64,000 bases of DNA from Rhizobium sp. CB3090 (lineage in GTDB: Bacteria; Pseudomonadota; Alphaproteobacteria; Rhizobiales; Rhizobiaceae). Shown here one piece after another: positions 12,511-22,394 of the stretch; within the stretch, counting starts at the first letter, position 1, and each line of letters opens with the position of its first letter. Below the pieces are notes generated by a model. The model made no database searches and was not told the DNA's origin. It was given only the letters and a program-made list of their open reading frames with translations. The position numbers were made by a program, and so were the translations under genes. The DNA is taken from contig NZ_CP121663.1 of assembly GCF_029714285.1 (NCBI RefSeq), positions 1,674,001-1,738,000 on the forward strand, written 5' to 3'.

Positions 12511-13623
12511 ATGTGGTGGTCGAGGCTGAAGGCCCTCATCATAAAAGAGCTGCTGGCGGTGATGCGCGACCCGAAGAGCCGCTTGATCTTGATCGGGCCG
12601 CCGATCGTACAGCTTCTGGTCTTTTCCTATGCGGCGACCCTGGAGGTGCGCAACGTCGATATTGCGCTGCTGAATCGCGACAGTGGCCATTGGGCACAGG
12701 AACTCGTCCAGCGCATCGAAGGTTCACCGACTTTCCGCAGTGTCGCGACGGTACAAAACCTCGCCGAAATGCGCGATGCGGTCGATCGCCAGCGCGCCAC
12801 CGCCGCTCTCGTCATCGGCCCGGATTTCTCTCGCAATATCGAGGCAGGCAAGCCAGCCGATCTGCAGATCATCCTCGACGGCCGCCGTTCCAACGCCTCG
12901 CAGATCGTCGCCGGCTATCTCAACCAGATCGTGGCGACCCTTTCCGCCGAAACGCCCGCGGGGACGCGCGCGGCTGCAAAATCCGTCGCGGTCGTGGCGC
13001 GCAACTGGTTCAATCCCAATCTCATCTTTCAATGGTTCATGGTGCCGAACCTGATCGCCAGCATCGCGCTGCTCATCGGCCTGATCGTCACCGCGCTTTC
13101 CATTGCGCGCGAGCGGGAGCTCGGCACCTTCGACCAGCTCATGGTGTCACCCTTGCGCACCCACGAAATTCTGATCGGCAAGTTCATCCCGCCGATGATG
13201 ATCGGCCTGTTTCACATGACGATCTATATCCTTGCCGCAATCTTCATCTTCGGCGTGCCGCTGCGAGGCTCGCTTCTCCTGCTCTACGGCAGTTCGCTCT
13301 TCTATCTCGCTTCCGTCGCAGGTCTCGGCCTGTTCATTTCGGCGCTTTCGACGACGCAACAGCAGGCAATCCTCGGCGCCTTCCTTTTTCTGGTCCCCGC
13401 CATGCTGCTTTCCGGCTTCGCCACGCCGATCGAGAATATGCCCGACTGGCTGCAGCCGCTGACCGTCATCAATCCGCTGCGCTATTTCCTGGTGATCGTC
13501 AAAGGCGTCTTTCTCAAGGACATTCCGCCTGCCGAGGTGTTCAATCAGACCTGGCCTCTCATGCTGATTGCGGCGCTAACCCTCAGCACCGCATCATGGC
13601 TGTTCCGCCGCAGGCTTGAGTAG
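12511..13623 (+). CDS. ybhR: ABC-2 type permease, YbhR-like
   Basis: 370 residues starting with MWWSRLKALIIKELLAVMRDPKSR one base after the previous stop. It has the same architecture as its neighbour: one N-terminal helix, an extracytoplasmic domain, then a five-helix core, with the motif IARERELGTFDQLMVSPL. It ends the operon. About 400 bases without a gene follow. Together with the previous four genes it makes a complete export system lacking only the outer-membrane factor. Confidence 0.9.
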   Translation: MWWSRLKALIIKELLAVMRDPKSRLILIGPPIVQLLVFSYAATLEVRNVDIALLNRDSGHWAQELVQRIEGSPTFRSVATVQNLAEMRDAVDRQRATAALVIGPDFSRNIEAGKPADLQIILDGRRSNASQIVAGYLNQIVATLSAETPAGTRAAAKSVAVVARNWFNPNLIFQWFMVPNLIASIALLIGLIVTALSIARERELGTFDQLMVSPLRTHEILIGKFIPPMMIGLFHMTIYILAAIFIFGVPLRGSLLLLYGSSLFYLASVAGLGLFISALSTTQQQAILGAFLFLVPAMLLSGFATPIENMPDWLQPLTVINPLRYFLVIVKGVFLKDIPPAEVFNQTWPLMLIAALTLSTASWLFRRRLE

Positions 13624-14026
13624 GCTGTGGCATGCGACCTCATCGGTCTTTGCACCACGGCATCGGCCGCTCTTTGCAGACCACGCCGTTTGGCGATATT
13701 CATCGCCCAGGTTTTCAACCCCCGATCGTTTCTGTATCCGTGTTAGCATCGATTGAACTGCTTCGTAGAGCAGCGTTCGTGTCATTCTCGCCGCAATGCG
13801 AGATGTGCACACGCAGTTGCTGGTTCCGGCTGAAAACGACTTTCCTTCAACCGAGCATTGCAGCCATCAAGCAAGGAATTTGTAGCGTGGATCATAATGC
13901 GACGAGGGCCGTATAGGGAGCCACTCGGCGGGAATGAAGGGAGAATTGACCTTAACCTCAAACCCATGGAACCAGGCAGTCCACGCCATTGCGGTCTCCA
14001 TCGAATCTTAAGCAAATCCGACGGAA
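13624..14026. other. gene-free gap between convergent operons
   Basis: About 400 bases between the end of the efflux operon and the 3' end of a truncated PAS/GGDEF gene on the other strand. I find no supported gene and no recognisable continuation of the missing EAL domain in any frame. Frames that are open here lack starts and have low-complexity composition. Confidence 0.45.
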
Positions 14027-16051
14027 TCACAACTCACTGATTTCACTCAACTCTTTTCGGTCAGGCTCTGAGACGAGGGTGAATTCGGATCGCGAAACTG
14101 CAATTTTCAAGTTTTCAAGCAATAAAAATCGCTCTTGCAGCTCAGCACTAAACTCCGCCGTGTAGAATTTGAAGCTATCCCGACCACCTTCCTTGGCTTG
14201 ATACATTGCAGCATCTGCATTCGCTATCAATGTGTCAGCATCTGTTCCGTCATTTGGATAGCTTGCAATGCCTATACTGCACGCGATTCTGTAGTCATAT
14301 CCGTTTATTTCAACGGTTTCGGCCAACGCGTTTCGGATAGCACGTACTTTTTCCAGGATCGCATCCGTTTCTGGAGGTTGTTGAGTGAAAACAATGACGA
14401 ATTCATCGCCCCCAAGGCGGACGACCATGTCCGTTGGAGCGACAAGTTTCTGCATCCTATCGGCAGCCGCTTTCAGGAGTTCGTCACCCGCATCGTGACC
14501 GAAGCTGTCATTGACAATCTTGAAATTATCGAGATCGACAAATACGACCGATACACCATGGCCCAACCGCTCGGCCTCAAGGAGCGCACGAGGCAAACGC
14601 TCCTGCAGTAGGGTGCGATTGGGCAGTCCGGTCAGTGCGTCATGGTGTGCCATGAAGCTGATACGCTCTTCAGCCAGCTTGCGCTCGATTGCGATGCCAG
14701 CAAGCCGGCCAACTGTCCTGACAAGATCCAGCTCCGTGACCGTGGGTTTGCGGGGAACTTCCGAATACAGCGCAAACGTCCCCAATACATTGTTTTGATG
14801 AGACAAGATCGGCATGGACCAGCATGAACGAAGTCCGTGCGCCAGCGGCATTTGACGGCATTCACTCCATAGGGGGTCATCTGCGATATCCGCAACGATC
14901 ACCGTTTCCCGACGATAAACGGCAGTTCCACACGACCCTGCCTTTTCGCCGACGGAAATGCAGTCGAGAAGCTTCGTGAAACCAGCAGGCAAACTTGGTG
15001 CAGCGACGCATCGCAGGTGGCGCTTCGTGTCATCGACCAGCATGATCGAACAGAATATTCCCTGTGACAGGCTTTCCACCAGGCGTATTACATCTTCCAG
15101 CACCCGCTCCAATGGCGCGCCGGTTACGATCATTTCCAACACATGTGCTTGTCCGTCGCGCAGAAGGTCTGCCAGCTTACGCTCAGTAATATCCCTGGAG
15201 ATCCCAACAAGCCCGAAGACTTCATTCCTATCGTTGCGCAACGGCACTTTTGTTGTCAGCAGCCACTTGCGTGCGCCAGACTTATCGATCCGCAATTCCT
15301 CGAGATCGAACAGCGGCTTCCCGGAACGCATGATCTCAAGTTCTTGTGCCCGGAATAAGCTTGCCATTTCGGGTGGATGCAGATCGAAATCCGTTCGGCC
15401 AAGAAGGTCCGAGGTGCTTTGAACGCCAAAGCGGTCGGAGAATGCGCTGTTGACCACAACGAACCGACTTTCAGTATCCTTAGCCCAGAAATAATCCGGT
15501 ACCCAATCTATCATTGTTTGCAGTGAAATTTCCTGGCTGCCGATTACCCGTGTTGCTTTCAGCTCGGTGATATCTTCGTGGGTGGCAACCCAACCATTGT
15601 CAGGCAAGCGTTGATGACAGATTTGAACACGGCGGCCATCGTTGAGGTTAACTATTCGTACAGAAGGTCTGGTGGCCGAATTGACGGTTTCGTTGATGAT
15701 CATGTAATGCTCGGCGTCCACCTGGGACGTCCCAGCTGCCGCGCGCCGGGCGATTATTTCGCTCAACGTTAACCCCGGAAGAACCTGCTCGGGATCAAGG
15801 CGATAGATTTCAGCATAACGTCGATTGCTGAAGATAAGCGTTTTCTCCGCACTGAACACACAAATCCCTTGCGGCATATTCTCGACCGCAATGTCACGGG
15901 CAGCGATTGCTCTCAGAGAATCGAAGGACATTGCGAAATTTTCGGGATGTTGTCCGGGAGATGACGCCAACAATCGCTTGAATGCATCGTGATACATGTC
16001 CATCTGACCGTCGTCACGGTCAAGGCGTGTTGCTGCACCCGTCTCTGTCAT
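14027..16051 (-). CDS. PAS-PAS-GAF-GGDEF protein with truncated EAL end
   Basis: 674 residues. Order: PAS (about 50-165, AVENMPQGICVF), PAS with PAC (about 175-290, MIDWVPDYFWAKD), GAF (about 310-455), then GGDEF (about 465-625) with HHDALTGLPNRTLL, FVDLDNFKIVNDSFGHDAGD and an intact VRLGGDEFVIVF. No membrane segment, so cytoplasmic. The last 30 residues, LLENLKIAVSRSEFTLVSEP, look like the opening of an EAL domain (usual form LRRALERGEFxLHYQP) but the frame stops there. It should act as a diguanylate cyclase; the phosphodiesterase half is lost. A GGDEF-EAL paralogue lies just upstream in tandem. Confidence 0.85.
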   Translation of the reverse strand: MTETGAATRLDRDDGQMDMYHDAFKRLLASSPGQHPENFAMSFDSLRAIAARDIAVENMPQGICVFSAEKTLIFSNRRYAEIYRLDPEQVLPGLTLSEIIARRAAAGTSQVDAEHYMIINETVNSATRPSVRIVNLNDGRRVQICHQRLPDNGWVATHEDITELKATRVIGSQEISLQTMIDWVPDYFWAKDTESRFVVVNSAFSDRFGVQSTSDLLGRTDFDLHPPEMASLFRAQELEIMRSGKPLFDLEELRIDKSGARKWLLTTKVPLRNDRNEVFGLVGISRDITERKLADLLRDGQAHVLEMIVTGAPLERVLEDVIRLVESLSQGIFCSIMLVDDTKRHLRCVAAPSLPAGFTKLLDCISVGEKAGSCGTAVYRRETVIVADIADDPLWSECRQMPLAHGLRSCWSMPILSHQNNVLGTFALYSEVPRKPTVTELDLVRTVGRLAGIAIERKLAEERISFMAHHDALTGLPNRTLLQERLPRALLEAERLGHGVSVVFVDLDNFKIVNDSFGHDAGDELLKAAADRMQKLVAPTDMVVRLGGDEFVIVFTQQPPETDAILEKVRAIRNALAETVEINGYDYRIACSIGIASYPNDGTDADTLIANADAAMYQAKEGGRDSFKFYTAEFSAELQERFLLLENLKIAVSRSEFTLVSEPDRKELSEISEL

Positions 16052-16264
16052 TATTTATTTTTCTATCCCATGTATTGCAAATATAACCTGTATTCGCGTT
16101 CAGAGGATGCATGTTCCATCTTAATTTGACGTGAAGCATTGCCGTAGTGATCGTGAGCGCTGCCGCTATTGGTAAATTACAGCAAGTGGCACGTGATCGA
16201 CCCTGATTTGCTGCCTCGCGATGCGGTGAGATTGGCGGCCCTATAGATGCGTTCTTTCATCGGA

Positions 16265-18448
16265 TCAATCGTCAACAAAACTCAAGAAGTTCGGCAGCTT
16301 CATCAGTTCGGTTTTTGACAAGGGCTTGCTATACAGGAACCCTTGCGCCGCTTCACATCCGTTCACTCTAAGAAACGCCGCCTGCTCAGGCGTCTCCACG
16401 CCTTCCGCCACCACGCTTTGCCCGAGGCAACGGGCGATGGAGAGGATGGCCTTGACAAGTTCAGCGCTTCGCTTGTCGCCACTGCTGATGAATGATCGAT
16501 CGATTTTCAGCGTGTCAATAGGAAATCGGGCCAGGTAGTTTAGTGCGGAATAGCCGGTACCGAAATCGTCGATGGCGATTGAGATTCCCATCGCCCGAAG
16601 GGAACCAAGCGCGGCTAGCGTTTCGTACTGTTGATCCAGCAGAAGGCTTTCCGTGATTTCAATCTCGACCCATTCCGGGCGACAGCCGGTTTCATCGAGA
16701 ATCTCCGTTACCATTTCGAGCAGATCAGATCGCTGGAATTGCCTGGACGAGACATTGATCGCCATTCTGCGAGACGCTGGGCTGTCGGCGTTCAGTTCTG
16801 CCGCGGTTCGACAGGCTTCGCGAAATACCCATCGACCCAGGTCCACGATTAAGCCCGTATCCTCGGCAATCGGAATAAACTGAGCCGGAGGAACCATGCC
16901 CAATTCTTGGTGATGCCATCGCAGGAGAGCCTCCGCGCCGACCATCATGCCGTTTTCGACGAGCACCTTCGGTTGGTAATGCACTTCGAGTTCGTCGCGC
17001 TCGATGGCCCGGCGCAGTTCCGATTCCAGCATCAGGCGGTGTTGTGCGTCTTCGGTGAGTTGCCTCGAATAGAATTGGAAGCCTCCTCGCCCAATACGTT
17101 TCGCCAAATACATTGCCGAGTCGGCATATTTGACGAGATCGTTTGTATCGGTGCTGTGGTCGGGATGGAGCGCTATTCCGATGCTGCATGAGACGAAGAC
17201 CTCCCTGCCGTCCAGCAGGAAAGGTTCGTCGAACGTTTTGAGCATTTTAGTGGCGGTATCGGCCAATTCATTCGCATGCCGAATGTCTGATAGAAGGATG
17301 GCGAATTCGTCGCCGCTGAGACGCGCCACCGTGTCCTCGGTGCGTACGCATGCCTGGAAGCGCCCGGCAACCTGACAGAGCAGTTCATCGCCGACGGGGT
17401 GTCCCATCGTGTCGTTGACGGCTTTGAAATGGTCAATGTCCATCATCATGACGCCTATAAGTTGGCCCTGGAATGCCGCATCTGCTATCGTTTGCCGCAA
17501 CCGGTCATAGAACAGCTCTCGGTTCGGCAAGTCGGTAAGCGGATCATAGAAGGCCATTCGGCGAATCTTTTCGCGAGACGTGTTCAACTCGGTAATGTCG
17601 CGGGCCACACCCAGGATACCAGTCGCCTGTCCATCGGCGGCAATGATTGGAACCTTTCGTGTTTCCAGAAGAATGCGTTGTCCACTGTCGTGGTGTGTAA
17701 CCCATTCCTCGTTTACGACGGCGCTGCCGGCGGAAATCGCAGCTAGGTCTCGTTTGCGGAAAAAGGACGCGACGTTCACATCAAACAGATCCAGATCCGT
17801 CTTGCCGATAATCTCGGACTCCGACCTGCCAACCAGACACTCAAAGGCGTGGTTGCAAAGGAGATAAGCGCCATCCATATCCTTCAACCATACCATATCC
17901 GGTATGGTCTGGAGCACCGTGAGGAGGCGTGTTCGCGCTTCGTCAAGAGTATGCTCTCCTAGTTTCTGGTCAGTAACATCCCGCGACAGAACAAGAAACG
18001 TTTGGGAAGATGTTTCACTGCCCGCCTTCTTTGCAACATGGTGTTCGAACCATCGAGGTTCTCCGTTCTGTTGGATGATGCGAATAATGTGACGTTCGCT
18101 GACGCCCCTCTCATCAGCATTGCGGATGGCGCGCAGCGCCGCGGCGGCGTCTTCCGGTGGGAGGACGTCGTTTACGGTTTTGCCCAGCAATTGTTGTTTG
18201 GTTGCGGCCAGCAATTCGGGATACTTGGCCCATATTCGCAGATACCGCCCGCTTCGGTCCACCTCAAACAGAATGTCAGGGATCGTAGCGATGATTGCGT
18301 CCGCAAATTCATGCGCTTCGACGAGCGCCCGCAGCGAGCCGAACTCGGCCACCCCAGAAAGTTCGTTAGGCAAAGCGACTGAATCGCGAACTTCAACGGA
18401 GTCGTGTGATTGCCAGCTGACCTCGCGCAAGAGAGACGGCAACTTCAT
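16265..18448 (-). CDS. PAS-PAS-GGDEF-EAL c-di-GMP enzyme
   Basis: 727 residues from MKLPSLL, chosen because AGGTGGA lies 6 bases upstream; the longer frame has no such site. Two PAS domains (about 45-165 and 175-300) precede GGDEF (about 305-470) and EAL (about 480-725). The GGDEF signature reads ARLSGDEFAIL, with Ser for the first Gly, so cyclase activity is uncertain. The EAL domain has the hallmark residues: GAEALLRW, EITESLLL, DDFGTGYSALNYL, KIDRSF and EGVETPEQ. A phosphodiesterase role is therefore likely. The tandem downstream gene has a similar sensor layout and may share its signal. Confidence 0.88.
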   Translation of the reverse strand: MKLPSLLREVSWQSHDSVEVRDSVALPNELSGVAEFGSLRALVEAHEFADAIIATIPDILFEVDRSGRYLRIWAKYPELLAATKQQLLGKTVNDVLPPEDAAAALRAIRNADERGVSERHIIRIIQQNGEPRWFEHHVAKKAGSETSSQTFLVLSRDVTDQKLGEHTLDEARTRLLTVLQTIPDMVWLKDMDGAYLLCNHAFECLVGRSESEIIGKTDLDLFDVNVASFFRKRDLAAISAGSAVVNEEWVTHHDSGQRILLETRKVPIIAADGQATGILGVARDITELNTSREKIRRMAFYDPLTDLPNRELFYDRLRQTIADAAFQGQLIGVMMMDIDHFKAVNDTMGHPVGDELLCQVAGRFQACVRTEDTVARLSGDEFAILLSDIRHANELADTATKMLKTFDEPFLLDGREVFVSCSIGIALHPDHSTDTNDLVKYADSAMYLAKRIGRGGFQFYSRQLTEDAQHRLMLESELRRAIERDELEVHYQPKVLVENGMMVGAEALLRWHHQELGMVPPAQFIPIAEDTGLIVDLGRWVFREACRTAAELNADSPASRRMAINVSSRQFQRSDLLEMVTEILDETGCRPEWVEIEITESLLLDQQYETLAALGSLRAMGISIAIDDFGTGYSALNYLARFPIDTLKIDRSFISSGDKRSAELVKAILSIARCLGQSVVAEGVETPEQAAFLRVNGCEAAQGFLYSKPLSKTELMKLPNFLSFVDD

Positions 18449-18815
18449 ACAGATCCACCTGACGGCAACAACAGGACAGGAGGTGTCATACATCCAGTCG
18501 AACATTCATAGGAAAAACCGCGCGAATTCATTCGAGCGGAAATGAAAGCTCAGCAGTTCGGGGCTTGCCCAGTAAGCACAGTTCAGTTGGCGTGACGGAC
18601 CTTAATAAAGTGCACCGTTGATCTCTGGCGACTAGGATATGTTGCGCAATTTGGATCAGAGATCGCAAAATGGATAAACTTAGGATAGGTAACAATGCAG
18701 TTGGAGGCACACCTGATGCCCCCAAGTTTTGAAATCTAAACCGCCGACTTCAATGATGTTGGTTCCATGGCGCCAATGATAAACCTTTCGGTTAGCGCTG
18801 GTCGGCGTTGTTGTT
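18449..18815. other. intergenic stretch, no gene
   Basis: This gap separates the start of the PAS/GGDEF/EAL gene from the 3' end of the ABC permease gene. I see only the likely promoter of the former near 18450-18560, and no supported gene or clear hairpin. Confidence 0.4.
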
Positions 18816-19769
18816 CTACGCTCTTATCTCCTGCCTCTGGAACACAACATAGGCGATCGTATACACAAGCAGCATGGCAGCAATCAGCCCACAAAATTGC
18901 GGCCAGATCAGCAGAACGCTTTGATTGAAGGGCAGCGGTGCTCCAAGTAGCGCCCCCTGGAGCTGACTGACGAAAATCAAACCGAGCGCCCGGGTCGCCG
19001 GATTGAGAAGGGCAAGTGTCGCTTCGCCGAACAGCGTGTTCGGAGACAACCGTGCGATCGCATGTGCGATTTCCGCCTGATGGACCGCCGTCGCCGGATC
19101 GAGGGGATCGACGGGTGCTATTGCGCCGGCCAGAAGCGGGCCGATCATGCTCCAGAAGATCGTGAATATAAGCCAGAGCGTCAAGCCAGCCAGTGCCGAG
19201 GTTGCAGGCGCCCGGAAGAGCGTCGAAAATAGCATCGAAATCGCTAGCCAGACGCCGGCGTAGGCCAGGGATGCGATCAGAAAGCCAAGACCGCGCATGA
19301 TTTCCTCACCCGATGGCGGTAGGCCGAGCATGAGAATTCCCATGCCGGTTACGAGCAGCCAGAGCGTAACGAGGCAGATCCCTATGACCAAAAGACTGCC
19401 GATAAATTTGCCGGCAAGCAGGGCATCACGATAGATCGGCTGCGACAGAATGCGGCTCATCGTGCGGCGATTATATTCGCCGTTGATCGCGTCAAAGCCG
19501 AGTGCGATCGCCACCAGTGGCAGGAGGAACCCCAAGAAGGCGACGAAGGACGGCAGCGGATCGCGAGCTGTCGTGAAGATGCGAAGGAATAGGAACTGAT
19601 CCTCGCTGATTGTGTTCTTGATCTCGCCAATCGCCGCATAGATCGAGCCGAAAGCGGTGAGAAGTACCAGCAGCATCACGAGATGCATACGCGGGCTCAT
19701 CATGTGATCGGCGGCCTCCTTCATGGCGACCGTTGAGAGACCAATAAATGGGGAACCTTCACGCCGCAT
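18816..19769 (-). CDS. ABC-2 family permease (NosY-like)
   Basis: 317 residues from MRREGSP. This start overlaps the ATPase end by 11 bases and has CAGGTGG upstream. The protein has about six membrane helices: one near residues 30-48 ([18 protein letters not shown]), then groups from [21 protein letters not shown] onward, with the cytoplasmic motif [19 protein letters not shown] typical of ABC-2 permeases such as NosY. It is the third gene of an operon with a NEW3-domain protein and an ATPase, and should form the membrane channel. Substrate unknown. Confidence 0.87.
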   Translation of the reverse strand: MRREGSPFIGLSTVAMKEAADHMMSPRMHLVMLLVLLTAFGSIYAAIGEIKNTISEDQFLFLRIFTTARDPLPSFVAFLGFLLPLVAIALGFDAINGEYNRRTMSRILSQPIYRDALLAGKFIGSLLVIGICLVTLWLLVTGMGILMLGLPPSGEEIMRGLGFLIASLAYAGVWLAISMLFSTLFRAPATSALAGLTLWLIFTIFWSMIGPLLAGAIAPVDPLDPATAVHQAEIAHAIARLSPNTLFGEATLALLNPATRALGLIFVSQLQGALLGAPLPFNQSVLLIWPQFCGLIAAMLLVYTIAYVVFQRQEIRA

Positions 19770-20691
19770 GATCCACCTGTTCAAAATAGTGCACATAGAC
19801 TTCATCGAGGCTCGAGCGATCCATCGAGAGCCGCTTGAGGCGACCGCCGGCCGCAACGACCCGGCTGGCGATTTCAGCGCGAATATCGACCTCCGCGTCG
19901 ACGCGGGTCACATGTGATGCTATGGCCGTCACGCGCGTAATTCGCGGTATATCCGCGACGATCTTGCCGGTGTCGCACCCCTCGGCCTCAAACTCGATAA
20001 TGTAGGAACCGCCAAGAACCTGGCTGGCGAGATCCGCAACGCGGCCGACCAGCCCGACCTTGCCACGATGGAAGAGGGCAACCCGAGAACAGATCGCCTG
20101 GACCATTGATAGAAGATGCGAAGACAGCACGACCGTCATGCCTTCGGCGGCGAGCTGAACGATGAGGTCGAGCAATTCCTGGGTCGATTGCGGATCGAGA
20201 CCGGAGGTGGGTTCATCGAGAATGGCCAGCTCGCTTCCCTTGGCCAGGAGATCTGCGATGCCGAGCCGCTGGCGCATGCCGCGGGAAAAAGTCGACACGC
20301 GGCGATCGGCAACTTCGGTGAGGCGCACCCGCGCCAAAGCGGCCGCAATACGCTTCTCTGCGCCGGCAACGCCAGCAAGGCGCATCGTGTAGCGCAAATT
20401 CTCCCACGCAGTCATGTTGTCGTAGAATCCGACCGAATCAGGTAAATAACCAACCCTGCGCTTGACTTCCAACGGCTCGCGGAAGGGATTGTGACCCAGC
20501 ACGTTCACGCTGCCACCATCGGGTTCAGTCAGGCCGAGCATAAGCAGGATCGTCGTCGTCTTGCCGGAACCGTTCGGCCCGAGCAGGCCGAAGATTTCGC
20601 CCTTGTTGACCACCAGGTCGAGACCTTCGACCGCAACAGAGCGGCCGTAGTGTTTGGTGAGGCCCTTTACCTCGATGACGGGCCTACTCAT
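19759..20691 (-). CDS. ABC transporter ATPase (NosF/CcmA-like)
   Basis: 310 residues. Walker [11 protein letters not shown]-loop region [17 protein letters not shown], a signature FSRGMRQRL with Arg in place of the usual Gly-Gly pair, Walker [14 protein letters not shown] and switch histidine SSHLLS are all present. The C-terminal 80 residues form the extra domain seen in ABC-2 exporter ATPases. The start overlaps the stop of the NEW3 protein gene (ATGA) and the stop overlaps the permease start, so the three genes form one tightly coupled operon. It energises export or membrane-protein maturation. Confidence 0.9.
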   Translation of the reverse strand: MSRPVIEVKGLTKHYGRSVAVEGLDLVVNKGEIFGLLGPNGSGKTTTILLMLGLTEPDGGSVNVLGHNPFREPLEVKRRVGYLPDSVGFYDNMTAWENLRYTMRLAGVAGAEKRIAAALARVRLTEVADRRVSTFSRGMRQRLGIADLLAKGSELAILDEPTSGLDPQSTQELLDLIVQLAAEGMTVVLSSHLLSMVQAICSRVALFHRGKVGLVGRVADLASQVLGGSYIIEFEAEGCDTGKIVADIPRITRVTAIASHVTRVDAEVDIRAEIASRVVAAGGRLKRLSMDRSSLDEVYVHYFEQVDHAA

Positions 20692-21869
20692 CTGCGTCCA
20701 TACCTTGTCACGGCCATGGCGAGCACAATGACGGCGGCGCCGATGACGCCGAGGCCCGCTGCACCCCAGATCGTTGACGTCGTCACTGTGACGCGGAAGT
20801 CCGCATTGTCGGATGCGCCGTCGCCATCCGCCCGTACACTGACCATGTAATCGCCAGCGATCGCATTGTTCGACGGCGTCATGCGCACGGCAACTGTTTG
20901 CTGAGCGCCAGGTGCGACTGCTTCGAGCACCTTGGGGTCGAGCTCAACATTCCAGCCGGTGGGAGCATTTGCCGAGAGCTTGACATCGGTCGCCGGCGCC
21001 GTACCGGAGTTATTGATGGTAAAGTTGAACATCTGTTCCCTGCCGGCCACGGCCCTGCCGGAAAGGCGGCCGCCCGGCCCTGACAGCGATATTGACGGTG
21101 AGCCCGTGACATCGAGCACCAGCTGCGTTTTGCCTTGCGCCTTCGGGCTGGACGCTTCGACCATGACCGGATACTGCCCGGCGGCGGCATTCTGAGGCGG
21201 TTTGACCGATACTTTCACGGTTTTGGTTTCGCCAGGCTTGAAAGGAAGACTGGTAAGCTCCTGGCTGCCATATTGCTCTTTGAAGGTGGCAGCAAAGCCC
21301 GGCGGCGCGTCGGACACAAGGTTGAGGGTCTCATTGTCCTGACTGTCGTTCTTGATAGCGACATCGAAATCGAAATTCGATCGAGGCGTTCCTCTCAACG
21401 CCGGCAAGCTCGGTGTCAACGTCACTTTGTCGGGCTCAGCGGCCGCCAAGGTCATCGAAATGGGCAACTGCAGCGCCTCCTTCGTGTCGGAGGTGCCTTG
21501 AACGGTGAAGTTGTAGGTTCCCGGCTTGGTGTTTTCAGGCGCTGTAATCTTCAGGGTCAGCCTTTGGCTGTCATCGGCACCCACTATTGCCGCACTAACC
21601 GGCCTGCCGCCTCCATCCAGCTCCCATTTCCAGGTGTCAGGCAGGCCGTTGACGGAGAAAGCAACGCGTGCCGGAGGCAGGTTGGAATTGGAGAGCGTCA
21701 AGGACAGGTTGGTGTCCTGACCGATGCGTTCGGTCAGAACCGGGAAATCCGTCGTCAGCCACAGGCCGGTTGGCTTAGCCGGTGCGGTCTGCGCCAAGCC
21801 GTCGGAGGCATACGAAACCATCCCGCCGGCAAGCACCAGGGCCGGCAGGAAATGACGAAAGCGACTCAT
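20688..21869 (-). CDS. secreted, membrane-anchored NEW3-domain protein
   Basis: 393 residues. A signal peptide (residues 1-26, ending GLAQ) is followed by three Ig-like NEW3/COG1470-type beta-sandwich repeats (about 35-140, 145-255 and 260-365). Each ends with a [19 protein letters not shown] strand, and the repeats share the motif pPGETKTVxVxVxPP. A C-terminal membrane helix ([20 protein letters not shown]) is capped by RYGRR. The protein should therefore sit in the periplasm, anchored at its C terminus. As first gene of an operon with an ABC-2 transporter, it may receive or present the substrate. Such triads are seen in other bacteria, but I know of no defined role. Confidence 0.8.
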   Translation of the reverse strand: MSRFRHFLPALVLAGGMVSYASDGLAQTAPAKPTGLWLTTDFPVLTERIGQDTNLSLTLSNSNLPPARVAFSVNGLPDTWKWELDGGGRPVSAAIVGADDSQRLTLKITAPENTKPGTYNFTVQGTSDTKEALQLPISMTLAAAEPDKVTLTPSLPALRGTPRSNFDFDVAIKNDSQDNETLNLVSDAPPGFAATFKEQYGSQELTSLPFKPGETKTVKVSVKPPQNAAAGQYPVMVEASSPKAQGKTQLVLDVTGSPSISLSGPGGRLSGRAVAGREQMFNFTINNSGTAPATDVKLSANAPTGWNVELDPKVLEAVAPGAQQTVAVRMTPSNNAIAGDYMVSVRADGDGASDNADFRVTVTTSTIWGAAGLGVIGAAVIVLAMAVTRYGRR

Positions 21870-22208
21870 CGCATCACTCCCAGATCAATAATGGACGCTT
21901 TTCTCAGCAGCCATCGGTGCGCTGAGAACGACAAAACGATCCGGCGCAATTATGACGAGAATCGGGCAAAGACATTAAATCTTCTTAATATGGCGAGTTG
22001 TCGTTTCGTCCGACAGGGGCGCTTTGAACGATGCCGACCGGAACTCGATTCGTCCTCAGCGTCAAACAAATAGCAGGTAGATAGCGCCTAAAACAAATGC
22101 TTAAGTTAAAATTGAGATGGCAAATGGTATTCCAGTCAACCCGCTTTTCCAAGCGGCTTCGCGTCGCTCTCCCCTTGCGACAGATCGCCTCTTCTAACAC
22201 GTTCTTTG

Positions 22209-22223
22209 TATCATATCATGATA
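22209..22223. promoter_or_regulatory. MarR-type operator 1 upstream of the ClC gene
   Basis: TATCAT-ATC-ATGATA is a perfect 6-bp-arm dyad with a 3-base spacer. It is the core of the longer palindromes found before the MarR gene and the IalB-like gene. It lies about 170 bases before the ClC start, in a 525-base gap (21870-22394) that holds no gene. Confidence 0.65.
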
Positions 22224-22342
22224 TTTTGATCTGAATTGATATCCCGTGATTTTGAATGGGTGATGAACATCACAGTCCCCTTGGATGGCCTGCATCATGT
22301 TGCGCAGATCCGCTTTCGGCGCTTCAATCAAACCTCGTATTT

Positions 22343-22361
22343 TATATCACAGCATGACATA
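22343..22361. promoter_or_regulatory. MarR-type operator 2 upstream of the ClC gene
   Basis: TATATCAC-AGC-ATGACATA differs from the ideal TATATCAT-N3-ATGATATA at two positions, one in each arm. It ends about 33 bases before the ClC start, where a bound repressor could block the promoter. Confidence 0.6.
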
Positions 22362-22394
22362 TAGCCTTAGCAGCTCTCCACCTCATTTGGGCAA

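Noticed and set aside
16181..16215. Possible sigma-54 promoter TGGCACG...TTGCT
   Set aside because: The spacing between the two elements does not fit the -24/-12 arrangement.
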